Assembly: GCA_036346205.1 (NCBI GenBank)
Contig: JARFJB010001981.1
Location: 248,001-312,000, forward strand
Direction of reading: 5' to 3'
Length of the DNA: 64,000 nucleotides
From: Vesta saturnalis
Lineage: Eukaryota > Arthropoda > Insecta > Coleoptera > Lampyridae
Shown here: one piece after another, positions 23,871-35,100 of the stretch
Layout: every line of letters starts with the position of its first letter
How positions within the stretch are numbered: the first letter of the stretch is position 1
Notes under the pieces: model-generated
Database searches by the model: none
Told to the model about the DNA's origin: nothing
Seen by the model: only the letters and a program-made list of their open reading frames with translations
Program-made: the position numbers and the translations under genes

Positions 23871-24605
23871 CTGGTAAAGAGAAAAAGTTAAGTAGGTTCA
23901 ACAATTAGTTGTGAATTTGTTGGAGTACTTCCAGCATGAACTAGATAATGGAGAACCCCTAATCAACTTAAATGCGGTGCAAGAGGTACAGTATATATAA
24001 ATAATTTCACACAACGAAATACATTGTTATTGTTTTAGCGAGTAGCAGATGTTTCGTAGATTAGTTTGTGCACAGTGACAAGGATTAAAGCACGCAGTGC
24101 AATAAATTCTATTTTGCACAGCCCTGGAAAGAAACGACCTCGCGAAAAAGGAGAATCAGTTGATTTACCGGATTGTGTAAAGATGAGCATTAGAAATACT
24201 TTGTATGATATGTATGTTCAGAGTAAATAATATTACCTATAAATAAATTTATTGTCTTTATAGAGAAACATGTTACTGGCAGAACCCTAAATGCCGAACT
24301 TCAAGAAAAACAGATTATGTTAAGTAAAACAAGCTTAAACCGCACTCTCCACGATATAGGATTTAAATTTAAAAAGGACTGTAACCACAGAGCCTTAATT
24401 GAAAAACCATCAATTGCTAATGCTCGACTACAGTTCATGAAAGCATATAAAAGTAATAGTGACTCAGTTTAAACGAGACATGGTGTTTCTGGGCGAAACA
24501 TGAATATTTTCCAAAGGAAATCCAGGGCGATCATGGCAAGACGATGATGTTATTCGTAAACCAGGAGCTTATGATGGCAAACTTCACATAAATTGTACTT
24601 ATTGA
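23870..24605 (+). pseudogene. DDE transposase family remnant, copy 1 (N-terminal half)
   Basis: A decayed relative of the gene at 24859. Recognisable parts in order: NSILHSPGKKRPREKGE (~24100), SIRNTLYDMYVQ (~24187-24222), TGRTLNAELQEKQIM and SKTSLNRTLHDIGFKFKKD (~24277-24380), and MVFLGET then IFSKGNPGRSWQDDDV (~24481-24560), where LDETWIF is expected; Asp has become Gly. A GT-AG intron of about 41 bp (24222-24262) would keep the frame. The second half of the gene is absent. Copy 2 starts only 250 bp downstream in the same orientation. Confidence 0.75.
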
Positions 24606-24858
24606 AAGACGTGAACATATTTGGAATCTACTCTATTCACACTAAAATTATGCATATTGTTTTAATTATAAACTTATTTAAGTGTAATATTATTTGTAAC
24701 TAACTCCTTAAATTATGCTGCGATTTTAAGTTCTGGGATGGGGACATTTGGTTAGTTCTTTTCAGAACCACATTACTTTCTAGTGTTCATTTAAGGTAAA
24801 GATTAATTCGTTTTACAGAAAGAGATAACATTTATGTTTTCATTTGTAGCACATCAAC

Positions 24859-26153
24859 ATGGCTCGTAGGTCAATTACCGTAGACGAATTGATCCATAAC
24901 TAAGTCGAATACTTTAATAAAGAAAAACAGAACAACGGGCTCTTATCACCATTAACAGCAGTGCATGCAAGGGTTAGCGATGCTTTGAAAATTGACACGA
25001 AAACTATTTCTAATGCTTTACGACGACATCAAAATCAAGAAGAAAACAAGGAAAATGAACCTCAACGAAAAAGTCTAAAAACAAAAGACATGGATCAACG
25101 ACAAAAAAGTGAAATCCGTACTACAATTTGCAACATGTATATTAACCATGAACATGTTACATTAGATACGCTCTTAACAAAAATTAAAGAAAGAGGTATC
25201 ACTGAGTGTAAAAGGACTAGCCTCTATCACGTTTTGTTGGACATTGGATTTCATTTCAAGCAAACTAACAATAGAAAAGCTCTTTGCGAAAAACTTCGAT
25301 AGCATCGATGAGGTTAAAATTTTTGAGAAGTTACATCATTTATATGAAACAAGATATCTACAAGCAGTTCGTTTATCTCGACGAAACATGGATATTTGCA
25401 AAAGGAAGCAACAAAAGAATATGGCAAGATTCCAGTTCAAAATGCTTTAAGAATCTTGGTGGGGAAGGCAAACGTTAGGTATATAGTTCTACATGCTGGA
25501 ACAGAAGATGGCTTTGTGGAAGGAGCAGAACTTATATTCTCTACCACAAATAAAAGCAGCGATTATCACGATTGTATGAATTCGGAAAACTTTGTTAGGT
25601 AAATGGTTAACAAATCAACTTTTGCCAAACTTAACAAAGCCATCTATAATCATTACGGATAACGCTCCGTACCATTCACAAATTGTCAATCACTAGCCAA
25701 CTACAAATTGGAAAAAAGAAGAAATTACAGAGTGGCTTAGGGGAAAAAATTACTCATGAAAAAGAAGCATTTAAAACGGAATTACTACATATAGCAAAGC
25801 TACATAAGGAAGAGAAACAATATTTGGTCGATAATATTATTAGAGAACATGGACACGAAATTTTACGCTTGCGTCCTTACCACTGTCAATTTAACCCAAT
25901 AGAAATGGTATGGGGAATAAGCAAAACTTATTATCATAAACACATTGGAAGAGATGGTTATGGGGATGATAATGTCAAACAGATGTGGAAAGAAGCGTTA
26001 GAAACAGTTTCACCTTCAGTTTGGTTAAAAACGATTAAACACGCAGAAGCTGAAATTCTAAAGGCTTGGGAACAAGAAAAAGTTTATGATGTCCAAGTAA
26101 ATCCAATTATTATAAATCCAAACGATAACACAGATACAGACGATGAATTGTAG
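24859..26153 (+). pseudogene. DDE transposase-like multicopy gene, copy 2
   Basis: A widespread insect multicopy gene with a DDE_3-like (Tc1/mariner-related) core. ATG 24859 starts MARRSITVDELIHN, then a stop. Next comes the DNA-binding part: KIDTKTISNALRRHQ, TLLTKIKERGITECKRTSLY and LDIGFHFKQTNNRKALCEK. Catalytic segments are in shifting frames: VYLDETWIF (Asp, ~25377), IIITDNAPYHSQ (Asp, ~25660) and PYHCQFNPIEMVWGISK (Glu, ~25890). The tail GRDGYGDDNVKQMW to the stop at 26151-26153 is intact. There are at least four frameshifts or stops. Copy 1 precedes it, and a second copy of its tail follows at 28991. Confidence 0.85.
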
Positions 26154-26641
26154 TGAACATTTAATTTCTTGTTTTTAATTGAATTCTTAACGCAAACAGT
26201 TTTCTCCAAAAACTTAATAATAATCTATAATAATTATAATAACATATAATGTATGTTATTGTACACTAAAACATTATAATGTATAACAATAAATTATTTT
26301 CAACACAGTCATGCTTAAATGTGAATGAACAAATTTACGTTTTATTACATTATGGTGTATTTTTTTTATGTACTCAATAAGTAAAGAAACACTTGGTTAT
26401 AATGTATTTGACACGATACTTTGAATAAGTTTAAAAAAGTACTATAATTCAATTACATTAAATACATCAATAATTTTGAATTGCAGTATAATAATCTTCT
26501 ACACAAACAAGTGTATAAACACCGATGATTGAAATTATCATTCCGTATTTTGCAATTCGAACATTTTCTCAAAGCATAATGATTAGTAGCATTCCTAAAA
26601 ATTCAATCTTTATGAATAAATCAAATAAATAACCATTAACT
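26043..26641 (+). repeat. 3' end of DDE element copy 2, first of two tail copies
   Basis: The last ~37 codons and the AT-rich 3' region. The same ~590 bp recur at 28991-29544, ~93% alike by eye. The copy ends at ACCATTAACT, where the LTR-like element has inserted. Confidence 0.85.
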
Positions 26642-28961
26642 TGTAAGGCCCTTTACACAATTTTTATATTTGCCGCGGCTAAACTGCAATCGGTCTTTAG
26701 ATTAGAAACTAAAGAGGGGGTGGGTTCGTCGGAATATTTAATCTTTAGTTCTACACTGTCCACATAAAATAGTCACAGTAAAACGGTTTAAAAATATATT
26801 ATCCTATTATTTACAAATCTAATATATTCACATTTAAGCTAAATAACTATCTGGTTAACAACTAACATAAACGTAACAATAAGAAAACAACTTGACGTTC
26901 TGATTGAGACGGCGGCGTCGGGGGCGTTCACTCGGTTTGGCCGGCAAGTTTTGGATTTCCTCCTTGCTTCAACTCACGCGATACGACGGCTTATTGTTGT
27001 CGCACTCGTTTCTGTAAATAGATATTAATACTCCCTAGTTACACTCAATGAGGAACGTAATATTTAAATGATTAATAACGTTGCGTTTAATTAACTATTT
27101 ATGCTGGATACGGCCCTGTCTACAAAAGAAAAGAATGTATAAACAAACTACTGGGTATTAAAACGGGGGTTGCGCAGATCTAGGTCACTAGTGAAAATCG
27201 ATATCCCGAGTTCACGGTTGTACGCATGACGGTTGTACCGGTCTAATTGCTTGCTGCTCTTTACCTTCAGTAATTTCTGGAAGACGGACAGGCGCGTATG
27301 CTTCGTGAAGCAATTTACTTTCGCGATCTATTATGTTCGAAAATATGACTTATCTTCAGAGGTTTATTCTCGCATTAAATTTAGACTGGGTGGATTATAC
27401 AAGTTTGGTTGTATAATTAATATATTCGCACGTTATCTACGGGGGATGTACTTTTATTGCGATGATTTCCTTGATGCAAACGAAGGAAATACACGTAGAT
27501 ACAAACGAACGTTACCTACTTGTATACGTACATAACGCGTATTTATTAAAGGCGGTTTTTTATACTTGCGGAATAAGCTGGTGGAAAACAATTAATTGAT
27601 TGCTTTCTTGAAATTCGATTCCTAAGCGCGTGGTTATCGATGTACGGTTTTCGTCAACTACAGGTCTTTGACGGATACTCTACGTTTAATTCGTTTGTGA
27701 TTACAGGCACTTCGGTCTTCGCCAGCGAGCTGGTGAATTCAGGTGTTTAGAATGTAAGTGAGAGTAAATAATAAAAGCTGCAGGTCTATACAGTCCTACT
27801 TAGCTCCCGTCGTCAGGTATATGGTAGAGTGGTGGGTGTATACTCCCGACTACCTCGTGGCTTTGCCCGTGACGGTCTGGGTGTTTCTGTGGGTGTGTTT
27901 TTACTCCCGACGGCTTCGGGGTGACCCGTCGCTCTCTGGGGTTTTGTGTGTGTATTAGGCGAGTGTATACTCCCGACTACCTCGTGGCTTTGCCCGTGGC
28001 GGTCTGGGTGTTTTTGTGTGTGTGTTTTTACTCCCGACAGCTTCGGGGTGACCCGTCGCTCTCTGGGGGTTTTGTGTGTGTATTAGGCGAGTGTATACTC
28101 CCGACTACCTCGTGGCTTTGCCCGTGGCGGTCTGGGTGTTTTTGTGTGTGTGTTTTTACTCCCGACGGCTTCGGGGTGACCCGTCGCTCTCTGGGGGTTT
28201 TGTGTGTGTATTATGCGAGTGTATACTCCCGACTACCTCGTGGCTTTGCCCGTGGCGGTTTGTGTGTGTGTGTTGTGTTTTGAATTACTCTACAGACTTA
28301 CGTGTCGTTAATCACAAAGATCGAGGATAGCTATTGATTTACAAAAGGTTCGCGGTGCGCGTTCGCAAATACCGGGAGCTAAACTCGCGGTGACTATCAC
28401 TAGGTCGGCGACGATTTACTTTAACGCAACCGTCACGTGCAGGTGTTCTGGAATTGGAGTTAGTCTAACGGACTAGCTGATACAGGAGCTGGTAAAACCA
28501 ACTAAATAATTCTCGGCGGCGGGATGCGTTCACGTGGCGCGACGAAACTCTTCTACTACTGCTGCTGATCTGGTCGGTTACGGCTACTGGTCGGCTATGC
28601 TTACTACTTACTGAAGTAGTAATACTTACTTACTTAATTCAAAAGGTGCGCGGCGCGGTTTTTATAGGGGACCCTCGGTAGGCGGTGGTGGCTTCCGTTT
28701 GGGGGAATCCTATTTGCAATTGCGATGTTTTATGTAATCTACGTTGGAGGGGAACAAATTAATTTATGTTGTGCAATCACACGAAATAATAAGAAATATT
28801 AAGTTAGGTACTGAGTAATACGGAATACTAAGAAATATTAGATCAAGTCTTGCAGGTGTTTGAATACTAAGAAATCGTCCATCATTTCTTTTACGAGGGC
28901 TGATTGTTAAATAATTAATTAATTACAAAAATTTTGTAGTAATGACTTGCGGTTCGTTACA
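26642..28961. mobile_element. 2.3-kb LTR-like insertion (solo LTR?)
   Basis: It begins TGTAAGGCCC and ends GTTCGTTACA, the TGTAA...TTACA borders of Gypsy-type LTRs, and is flanked by AACT on both sides (26638-26641, 28962-28965). The related site at 29535-29550 (ACCATTAACTCACAAAT) shows the uninterrupted sequence with one AACT, confirming both borders. There is no reading frame and no internal pair of repeats, so a single long LTR left after recombination is the simplest reading. A 128-bp tandem repeat lies inside. The block 28300-28700 is much more GC-rich than its surroundings and ends with a possible TATA (GGTTTTTATAGGGG). Confidence 0.8.
27839..28290 (+). repeat. 128-bp tandem repeat, ~3.5 copies
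   Basis: Units begin at TATACTCCCGACTACCTCG (27839, 27966, 28094, 28222), with periods of 127, 128 and 128 bp. Each unit holds two ACTCCCGAC boxes and GTGTGTG runs. The copies are nearly identical. The open frames across it are repeat artefacts. Confidence 0.95.
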
Positions 28962-28990
28962 AACTCACAAATTTGCAAATAGAATATATT

Positions 28991-29544
28991 GCAGAAGCTG
29001 AAATTCTAAAGTCTTGGGAACAAGAGAAAGTTTATGGTGTCCAAGTCAATCCAATTATACATCCAAACGATAACACAGATACAGAAAATGAAGTGTAGTG
29101 AACATTTAATTTCTTGTTTTTAAATGAATTCTTAACGCAAACAGTTTTCTCCAAAAACTTAATAATAATCTATAATAATTATAATAATATAACATATAAT
29201 GTATGTTATTGTACATTAACATTATAATTTATAACAATAAATTATTTTCAACACAGTCATGTTTAAATGCGAATGGACAAATTTACGTTTTATTACGTTA
29301 TTGGTTATATTGTGTTTGAAACGATACTTTGATTAAGTTTAAAAAGTACTATAATTCAATTACATTAAATATACCAATAATTTTGAATTGCAGTATAATA
29401 ATCTTCTACACAAACAAGTGTATAAATAAACACCGATGACTGAAATTATCATTACGTATTTTGCAATTCGAATGTTTTCTCAAAGCATAATGATTCGTAG
29501 CGTTCCTAAAAAATTCAATCTTTTTGAATAAATAACCATTAACT
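28991..29544 (+). repeat. Second copy of DDE element tail
   Basis: Repeat of 26043-26641. It starts inside the C-terminal coding part (AEAEILKSWEQEKVY) and includes the stop codon and 3' region. It preserves the uninterrupted ACCATTAACTCACAAA site. Confidence 0.85.
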
Positions 29545-30450
29545 CACAAATGTATTGCCGTCAAAGATATATAATCGCCACTTTTATGTAGAAAAGTATT
29601 GGAACAATTACTTCCTTTCTTTGGAAGAGTTCATTGGTCTTAACCTACAAATACCTATTTACAAAATTTTTGCAACATTTTAGAATATATAATAACTTAC
29701 CAAAATTCATCTGCTACGTTTTAAGTTTTATTGAAAATAATATGCTTTTATGTGCGTACATCTACGATACGTAAATAAAACTTTTGTCTTTTATTTGCAA
29801 ACATTATGACATTTATATTTATGTGAAGTAGTTAAGTTAAAGTTGGTAATGTTGGTATCAAAACTGTTCGTATAAAGAAAACTTAATTTGTTGTTAACGT
29901 TATCCTTGTTAGTTACTTGAGTTAATAAGAGCCATACAAAACGACACTCTTGGAATAATACGTTAGCTAATAGTGTACATTGTATTCAATATGTAGAAAA
30001 GGATAGTCATACACAAGTGCGCGTTTGATTCATCGATTAATCGGGATAAGTTAAACGAATGTTCTATATAAGTTATTCCATTATAGTGTACATTTTTTCT
30101 GTACAATGGGGTGCCGTTCTAATACATGTTTGAATGTACCTATAAAATATACTTATTACACGAATTTACGAAATTGCAACATTTTTAACCACAAAACAGC
30201 ATCGGTCATCGTTATTTGTTCTCGGTATTACGGGCTCTAGCATTCTATACCTCCGTCTTGTTGGCTTTTCTGATGGTATCTGTAGGTTTTCTGTACCTGA
30301 AATAAATACATTAAATATATCTATACCTGTGTCCTGTTTTCTGAGATGAACTTCGGCTTTATGCTTCCGGTCACTTCGGTGACGTTGTTCCCTGTCAGTG
30401 GTTGGGTCGGCCGCTTAAATGGTGCGACGGTTTGTGCCTTCTCATCTGTG
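29545..30450. other. Non-coding stretch
   Basis: AT-rich with no reading frame or motif I recognise down to about 30300. The segment 30200-30450 read on the minus strand may hold the last Gag codons and the start of the lost ORF2 region of the LINE that follows. Confidence 0.4.
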
Positions 30451-30453
30451 AGT

Positions 30454-31812
30454 TTATCCTTTGATCTGTTTCGTTGCTTTGAGTGCCTTCACGATCTTCA
30501 TAATGAGCGCGAAGTCCTCGCCTTCTGATTCTTCACGTGCCTGTTTCTTGTTGTCCGCTGCCATGTGGGGGTAGCTTATCCCTGCTTCGGTCATCCTTGC
30601 TGGTTTTCTTACTTCTGCTGGTCTAGGGGCGTTCCCTTTCTTGATATTTCTTGGATGGGTGGGGCATCCTCCGTAATTTGCTGCGTGCAACCCGGTGCAG
30701 TTGCAGCACTTTGGCTCTTCCGTCTCTCGGGTCTTCTTGCATTCCCTGGTGTGATGCGTCCCGCACACTTCACACATCGGGGCTGTGCGTGGCATCCGCT
30801 GGTAGTACGCCCGTATCGTTGGCAGTTGTAGCATTGACCTGATCCGTTCTTCTTGTGGGGCGACTCCACTCGCACCCTCAAGTATCCGATGGTCGTGATG
30901 CTGACAATCTCCTTGTCCCTTTCGCTTCTCTCGAGGTGGACCAGTGCCATGTCGGTTTTCCGGTGTTCACGTCTGGCGAACATCCGGCTAACCTTCTGAC
31001 GTCAAACCCCATGGATTTGAGATCGTTGTGTACCGTTTCTAGCATCTCGTCGTCTTGCGGGATGCCCTTGATGACTACCTTTAGCGGTTTTGCCTTTTCT
31101 AAAAGGTAGACGTTGAATTGCACTCCGATGGTGTCCAGTGCAGCTGTTGCCGTCCTGTATTCTTCAGGGGTGCTTAGAATCATTCTGATCCTGTCGTTGG
31201 ATGTTCTAGTAGCCTCTGTCGGTGGAGGATTAGTGGCGGGATCATTTCTTTTTGGGCGGGCATTTCTTGATCTTGTACTTCGGCGTCCACCCGTTGCCGT
31301 TTGACACCGCCTTTCTTTGTGACGGTCTTGAATTCTTCCTCTTAGGAGAGGGCGTTTTCTTCTATTCCTTGTTGGGAAGCTGCTGAGCTGACTTCCATCT
31401 TCTCGTGGAGTTTTTCGGTTTTTCTTGTCGTTTCCGTCGATGTTTCGGGAGTTCCATCGTTCCCTCTCTTCTTCCCGCTGTACCTCTTCTTCTTAGGATG
31501 TGGGGGCTTTTCGTTGTCGCGTTGACCTTCTGCGCGAGCTTCGGAGGTCTTGATCATGGTTTTGTTTGTCGATTTTACACTTGTAATCACGTCGAGTCTT
31601 GCTACGACTTCTTCGTGTTGAGCTTTAAGGGTTTCTATGGTTGCCTTCAGCTCTTCGATTTGTCTCTCTTGCTCCTGGAGTTTCTTGAGATGTTCTTCTA
31701 TAATCTTGTCTTTTCTATCCGTGCCTTTGTCCATTGTTCCATGTAGAATTCTTTTACTTGTATTTCTCCTTTCAGAGCTTCCTCTTCGTACTCGCTGTCT
31801 TCGTCCGACCAC
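30454..31812 (-). pseudogene. LINE ORF1 (Gag-like) protein, Jockey-type, frameshifted
   Basis: Read from 31812 down. First comes an acidic/coiled-coil N terminus (IIEEHLKKLQEQERQIEELK and onward), then a Lys-rich stretch. In another frame (31183-30878) is the PRE_C2HC-like block with KPLKVVIKGIPQDDEML. Then CCHC knuckles: CYNCQRYGRTTSGCHAQPRC (30.8 kb) and CEVCGTHHTREC...CCNCTGLHAANYGGC (30.7 kb). This is the order of Jockey-clade ORF1 nucleic-acid-binding proteins. At least three frameshifts separate the blocks. ORF2 is absent: the element stops near 30200, so this is a 3'-deleted copy. The likely original start, MSSDEDSEYEEEAL, lies just upstream in a third frame. Confidence 0.85.
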
Positions 31813-32640
31813 ATCTTGGCTGGCTCTTCCCCGAGATCGGTTTTAACCACACACTTCCGATGCGAATAATGTGGCACTGAAATAAAAGGATTAATACTCA
31901 GTTCTCATGCGGCGTATGTTCTCTTTATTTGATATCCCCAATAGGCGTATAGAAATGTCTGAGAAAAACTTTCTCCCAAAACACGTGTGTTCTGTTCAAG
32001 AGCTCAACACAGACTGTCTTCTTCCAAAACAGCATGTTTCGGGAGTTCCATCGTTCCCTCTCTTCTTCCCGCTGTACCTCTTCTTCTTAGGATGTGGGGG
32101 CTTTTCGTTGTCGCGTTGACCTTCTGCGCGAGCTTCGGAGGTCTTGATCATGGTTTTGTTTGTCGATTTTACACTTGTAATCACGTCGAGTCTTGCTACG
32201 ACTTCTTCGTGTTGAGCTTTAAGGGTTTCTATGGTTGCCTTCAGCTCTTCGATTTGTCTCTCTTGATTCTGGAGTTTCTTGAGATGTTCTTCTATAATCT
32301 TGTCTTTTCTATCCGTGCCTTTGTCCATTGTTCCATGTAGAATTCTTTTACTTGTATTTCTCCTTTCAGAGCTTCCTCTTCGTACTCGCTGTCTTCGTCC
32401 GACGACATCTTGGCTGGCTCTTCCCCGAGATCGGTTTGAACCACACACTTCCGATGCGAATAATGTGGCACTGAAATAAAAGGATTAATACTCAGTTCTC
32501 ATGCGGCGTATGTTCTCTTTATTTGATATCGCCAATAGGCGTATAGAAATGTCTGAGAAAAACTTTCTCCCAAAAAAAAAAACACGTGTGTTCTGTTCAA
32601 GAGCTCAACACAGACTGTCTTCTTCCAAAACAGCATGTTT
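31442..32640 (-). repeat. Tandem duplication of the LINE 5' end (~595-bp unit)
   Basis: 31442-32036 and 32037-32640 are nearly identical, offset 595 bp. The unit covers the 5' leader and N-terminal Gag codons. Differences are few, including a longer A run at about 32573-32581. The join lies at AGCATGTTTCGGGAG (32033). Confidence 0.95.
31996..32448 (-). pseudogene. Duplicated N-terminal Gag segment
   Basis: The upstream copy of the coiled-coil part of the Gag above, running into unrelated codons (CCFGRRQSVLSS) at the duplication join. It repeats residues up to GNDGTPET and lacks the knuckles. It could only make a truncated product. Confidence 0.85.
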
Positions 32641-33611
32641 TGACTATCCAATATAACATTAGTGCCAAACGTACCGCCCAGAGAACGAGTTCAATCGCAG
32701 CAGACGTTAATATTTTTATTGCACTTATTAGAATTCCGCATTTAGCTTTACTTAGCTCTAATTAATTTTTTAAGATGCGTTTTATACATAATGGATTAAT
32801 TAAGCACGTAAAATATTACTACAACAATTTTAAAGTAGTACCAGCCATGGTGGCTGGAAATCCAGCACTGTAGCTGAGCGTTATATTGAATACTCTCTAG
32901 CAACAAAAACAGAGGGAGTCTTGAAAATTTTTGCACCTAGTGCAAGCGCTACGAGTACAGAAGTTCGTGTTGAAGAGGAAGAATTAAAGAGCATTTTGTT
33001 AGAACGCAGCAAGACCTGCGCTGTTACCTCTGGTGGATTTTATTTTGGAGAAAATGTTAGTTTTAATCATTGTACTTTTAATCTTTATAACTCTAAACAA
33101 TAAATTTGTTTTCGTTGTATTCCAAAAAAAAATTTTTTTTTTTATTAAATTAATACCTGTCAACAATTTACAGGCACCGCCGATTTTTGAGAAAGTGATA
33201 ATTTTGTGTTTGCCCAAATATTTGCTTTCTGAAAAATTTAAAATAACAAGCAACATCCGTCGTTTCAAAATTTTTGTCAACAAAGAAGTTTAATAGCTTT
33301 TTTGTTTAAAATAATTAGGGAAGCAAATAATCCAATATTAAGATTTTTACATTGAAATCTCTATGGTGCACAGGACAATTCTACACCCTGTATATACCGA
33401 AAGTATTTAAACGCATGCGCAGATCAAAGAACACGAGTGTCTCCAGCTCCTGGTACCAGTTTAATGATCTTTCTTTAGAGCTTTATACTGGGTTGTGGCG
33501 TTCTTCATTTAACCCTTCCTCATAGGAACGGTCGTAGTCGGTTATATCTGTTTTGTTAAACCTTATTTGTATAAATTGTATAATTAAATTATTCAACACC
33601 TATTCTTCGAA
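32641..33611. other. Upstream region of zinc-finger gene, with a small ORF
   Basis: A 60-codon frame (32921-33103, +) reads on from about 32850 and ends GGFYFGENVSFNHCTFN, a style seen at the ends of transposon proteins, but I cannot assign it. Closer to the zinc-finger gene, GCATGCGC at 33413-33420 resembles an NRF1-type palindromic site, and CACCCTGTATATA at 33393 is a transposon-end motif. No clear TATA box. Confidence 0.35.
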
Positions 33612-34913
33612 ATGTCTTGTGAGATTGATATGAAACTTATTAAAGTCGAACCAAAAGAGGAAGATGGAATAGATTTAGTTTCAACACATTTTTTTGTAAA
33701 TAGTGATTTAATACAAGGTGAAATTAATTGTTTTCAAGTAGTAACAACTTGACACTATTTTTACAGATAATGTGAATATTAAGACAGAAGATACCTCTTC
33801 GCTAATAAATGATGTTAGCTCAAATGAAGCGGACTACATAAAGGAAATTAGTGTCAGTCACATCACAAACGTACAGTATGAATGTAATCAATTTAATAGT
33901 TCAACAATGGTGCAAGAAAGTTTTAAACGCAACGGTTTAAAATACAGTTCAAATTTTAAATATAAATGTGACCATTGCGATTATGTAACAAAATACAAAT
34001 CATCTTTGACACGTCATCTTTTAAAACACTCTTCAAGTTATGAATTCAAATGCAATGAATGCTATTATGCAACACATCGCAAAGATAGCTTTAAGCTTCA
34101 TCTTAAAAAACATTCTTCAAATTCTGAATTTAAATGTGACCAATGTGATTATGCAACAAATCACAAAGGTGCTTTAAAAATTCATCTTAAAAAACACTCT
34201 TCAAGTTACCAATTCAAATGCGATCAATGTAACTATGCAACACATCACAAAACTCATTTAACAATTCATCTTAAAAAACATTCTTCACGTTATGAATTTA
34301 AATGCGACCAATGTGATTATGCAACAAATTTCAAAGGTAATTTAACAATTCATCTTAAAAACACTCTTCAAGTTACGAATTCAAATGTAACCAATGTGAT
34401 TATGCTACACATCAAAAAGGTAATTTCAAAATTCATGTAAAAAAACACTTTCCAGGTTTTGAATACAATTGCCATTATTGTAATTATGCAACCTATTGCA
34501 AATATCTTCTTACAATGCATCTTAAAAAACACTCTTCACGTTACGAATACAAATGCGACCAATGTGATTATGTAACGAAATGGAAAGGTGATTTAAAAAA
34601 TCATCTTGTAACACACAATTCAAATTATGAATATAAATGCAACCAATGTAATTATGCAGCCCATCGTAAAAGTGCTTTAAAAATTCATCTCAAAAAACAC
34701 TCTTCAAGATATGAATTCAAATGTGACCAATGCGATTATGCAACAAATTGCAAAGATTATTTTAAAATTCATCTTAAAACACACTCTTCAAGTTATCAAT
34801 TCAAATGCGATCAATGTGATTATGCAACACATCACAAATCTGGTTTAACAGTTCATGTTAAGAAACATTCTTCAAGTTATGAATTCAAATGCTCGTTTAA
34901 CAATTCATCTTAA
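33612..34913 (+). CDS. C2H2 zinc-finger protein, two exons, one frameshift
   Basis: Probable nuclear DNA-binding protein. Exon 1 (33612-33717) encodes MSCEIDMKLIKVEPKEEDG. Splicing at AAG|GTGAAA to TTTACAG|AT (intron 33718-33766) joins in phase to DNVNIKTEDTSS. Short VEPKEE and IKTED motifs like these are common in insect zinc-finger proteins. Eleven C-X2-C-X12-H-X3-H fingers follow, of the form FKCDQCDYATNHKGALKIHL, with the linker HSSxYEFKC in place of TGEKP. In finger 5, near 34360, the run of six A's in CTTAAAAAACACTC is five, which shifts the frame and stops at 34438-34440; fingers 6-11 are open in the next frame. It is either a recent pseudogene or a sequence error. Similar fingers suggest recent internal duplication. 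Confidence 0.8.
33718..33766 (+). other. Predicted 49-bp intron of the zinc-finger gene
   Basis: GTGAAA donor after AAG, TTTTTACAG acceptor, phase 1. It is the only GT-AG pair nearby that keeps both exons open and matches short insect intron size. Confidence 0.65.
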
Positions 34914-35100
34914 AAGACACGTTAGATTATGAATTTAAATTCAACCTAATTGTAATTATGCGACGTATCAGAAAGCTACTTTAAAAATTCATGTTAAAAA
35001 ACACTTAAAAAGAATGAGTTCAAATGTGGCCAATATGATTGATCAACACACCGCAATTTTAAAATTTATCACTTACAAATTCATTCGTAGAAACCACTCT
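34914..35100 (+). pseudogene. Decayed extra zinc fingers
   Basis: Past the stop, remnants read LTIHLKRH, then CNYATYQKATLKIHVKKH, then broken pieces, so the array once had at least two more fingers and has been eroding at its 3' end. Confidence 0.6.

Noticed and set aside
27758..28330. Open frames with VYTPDYLVALPV repeats as a repetitive protein
   Set aside because: They are translations of the 128-bp tandem repeat in several frames; unit length is not a multiple of three and no start or splice context is seen.
31405..31746. Plus-strand hydrophobic ORFs as membrane proteins (also 31987-32340)
   Set aside because: They are shadows of the minus-strand Gag coding sequence, duplicated with it.
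34020..34900. Zinc fingers as a transposon protein
   Set aside because: No inverted or direct terminal repeats, no integrase or RT nearby, and a well-formed 5' exon; a host gene is the simpler reading.
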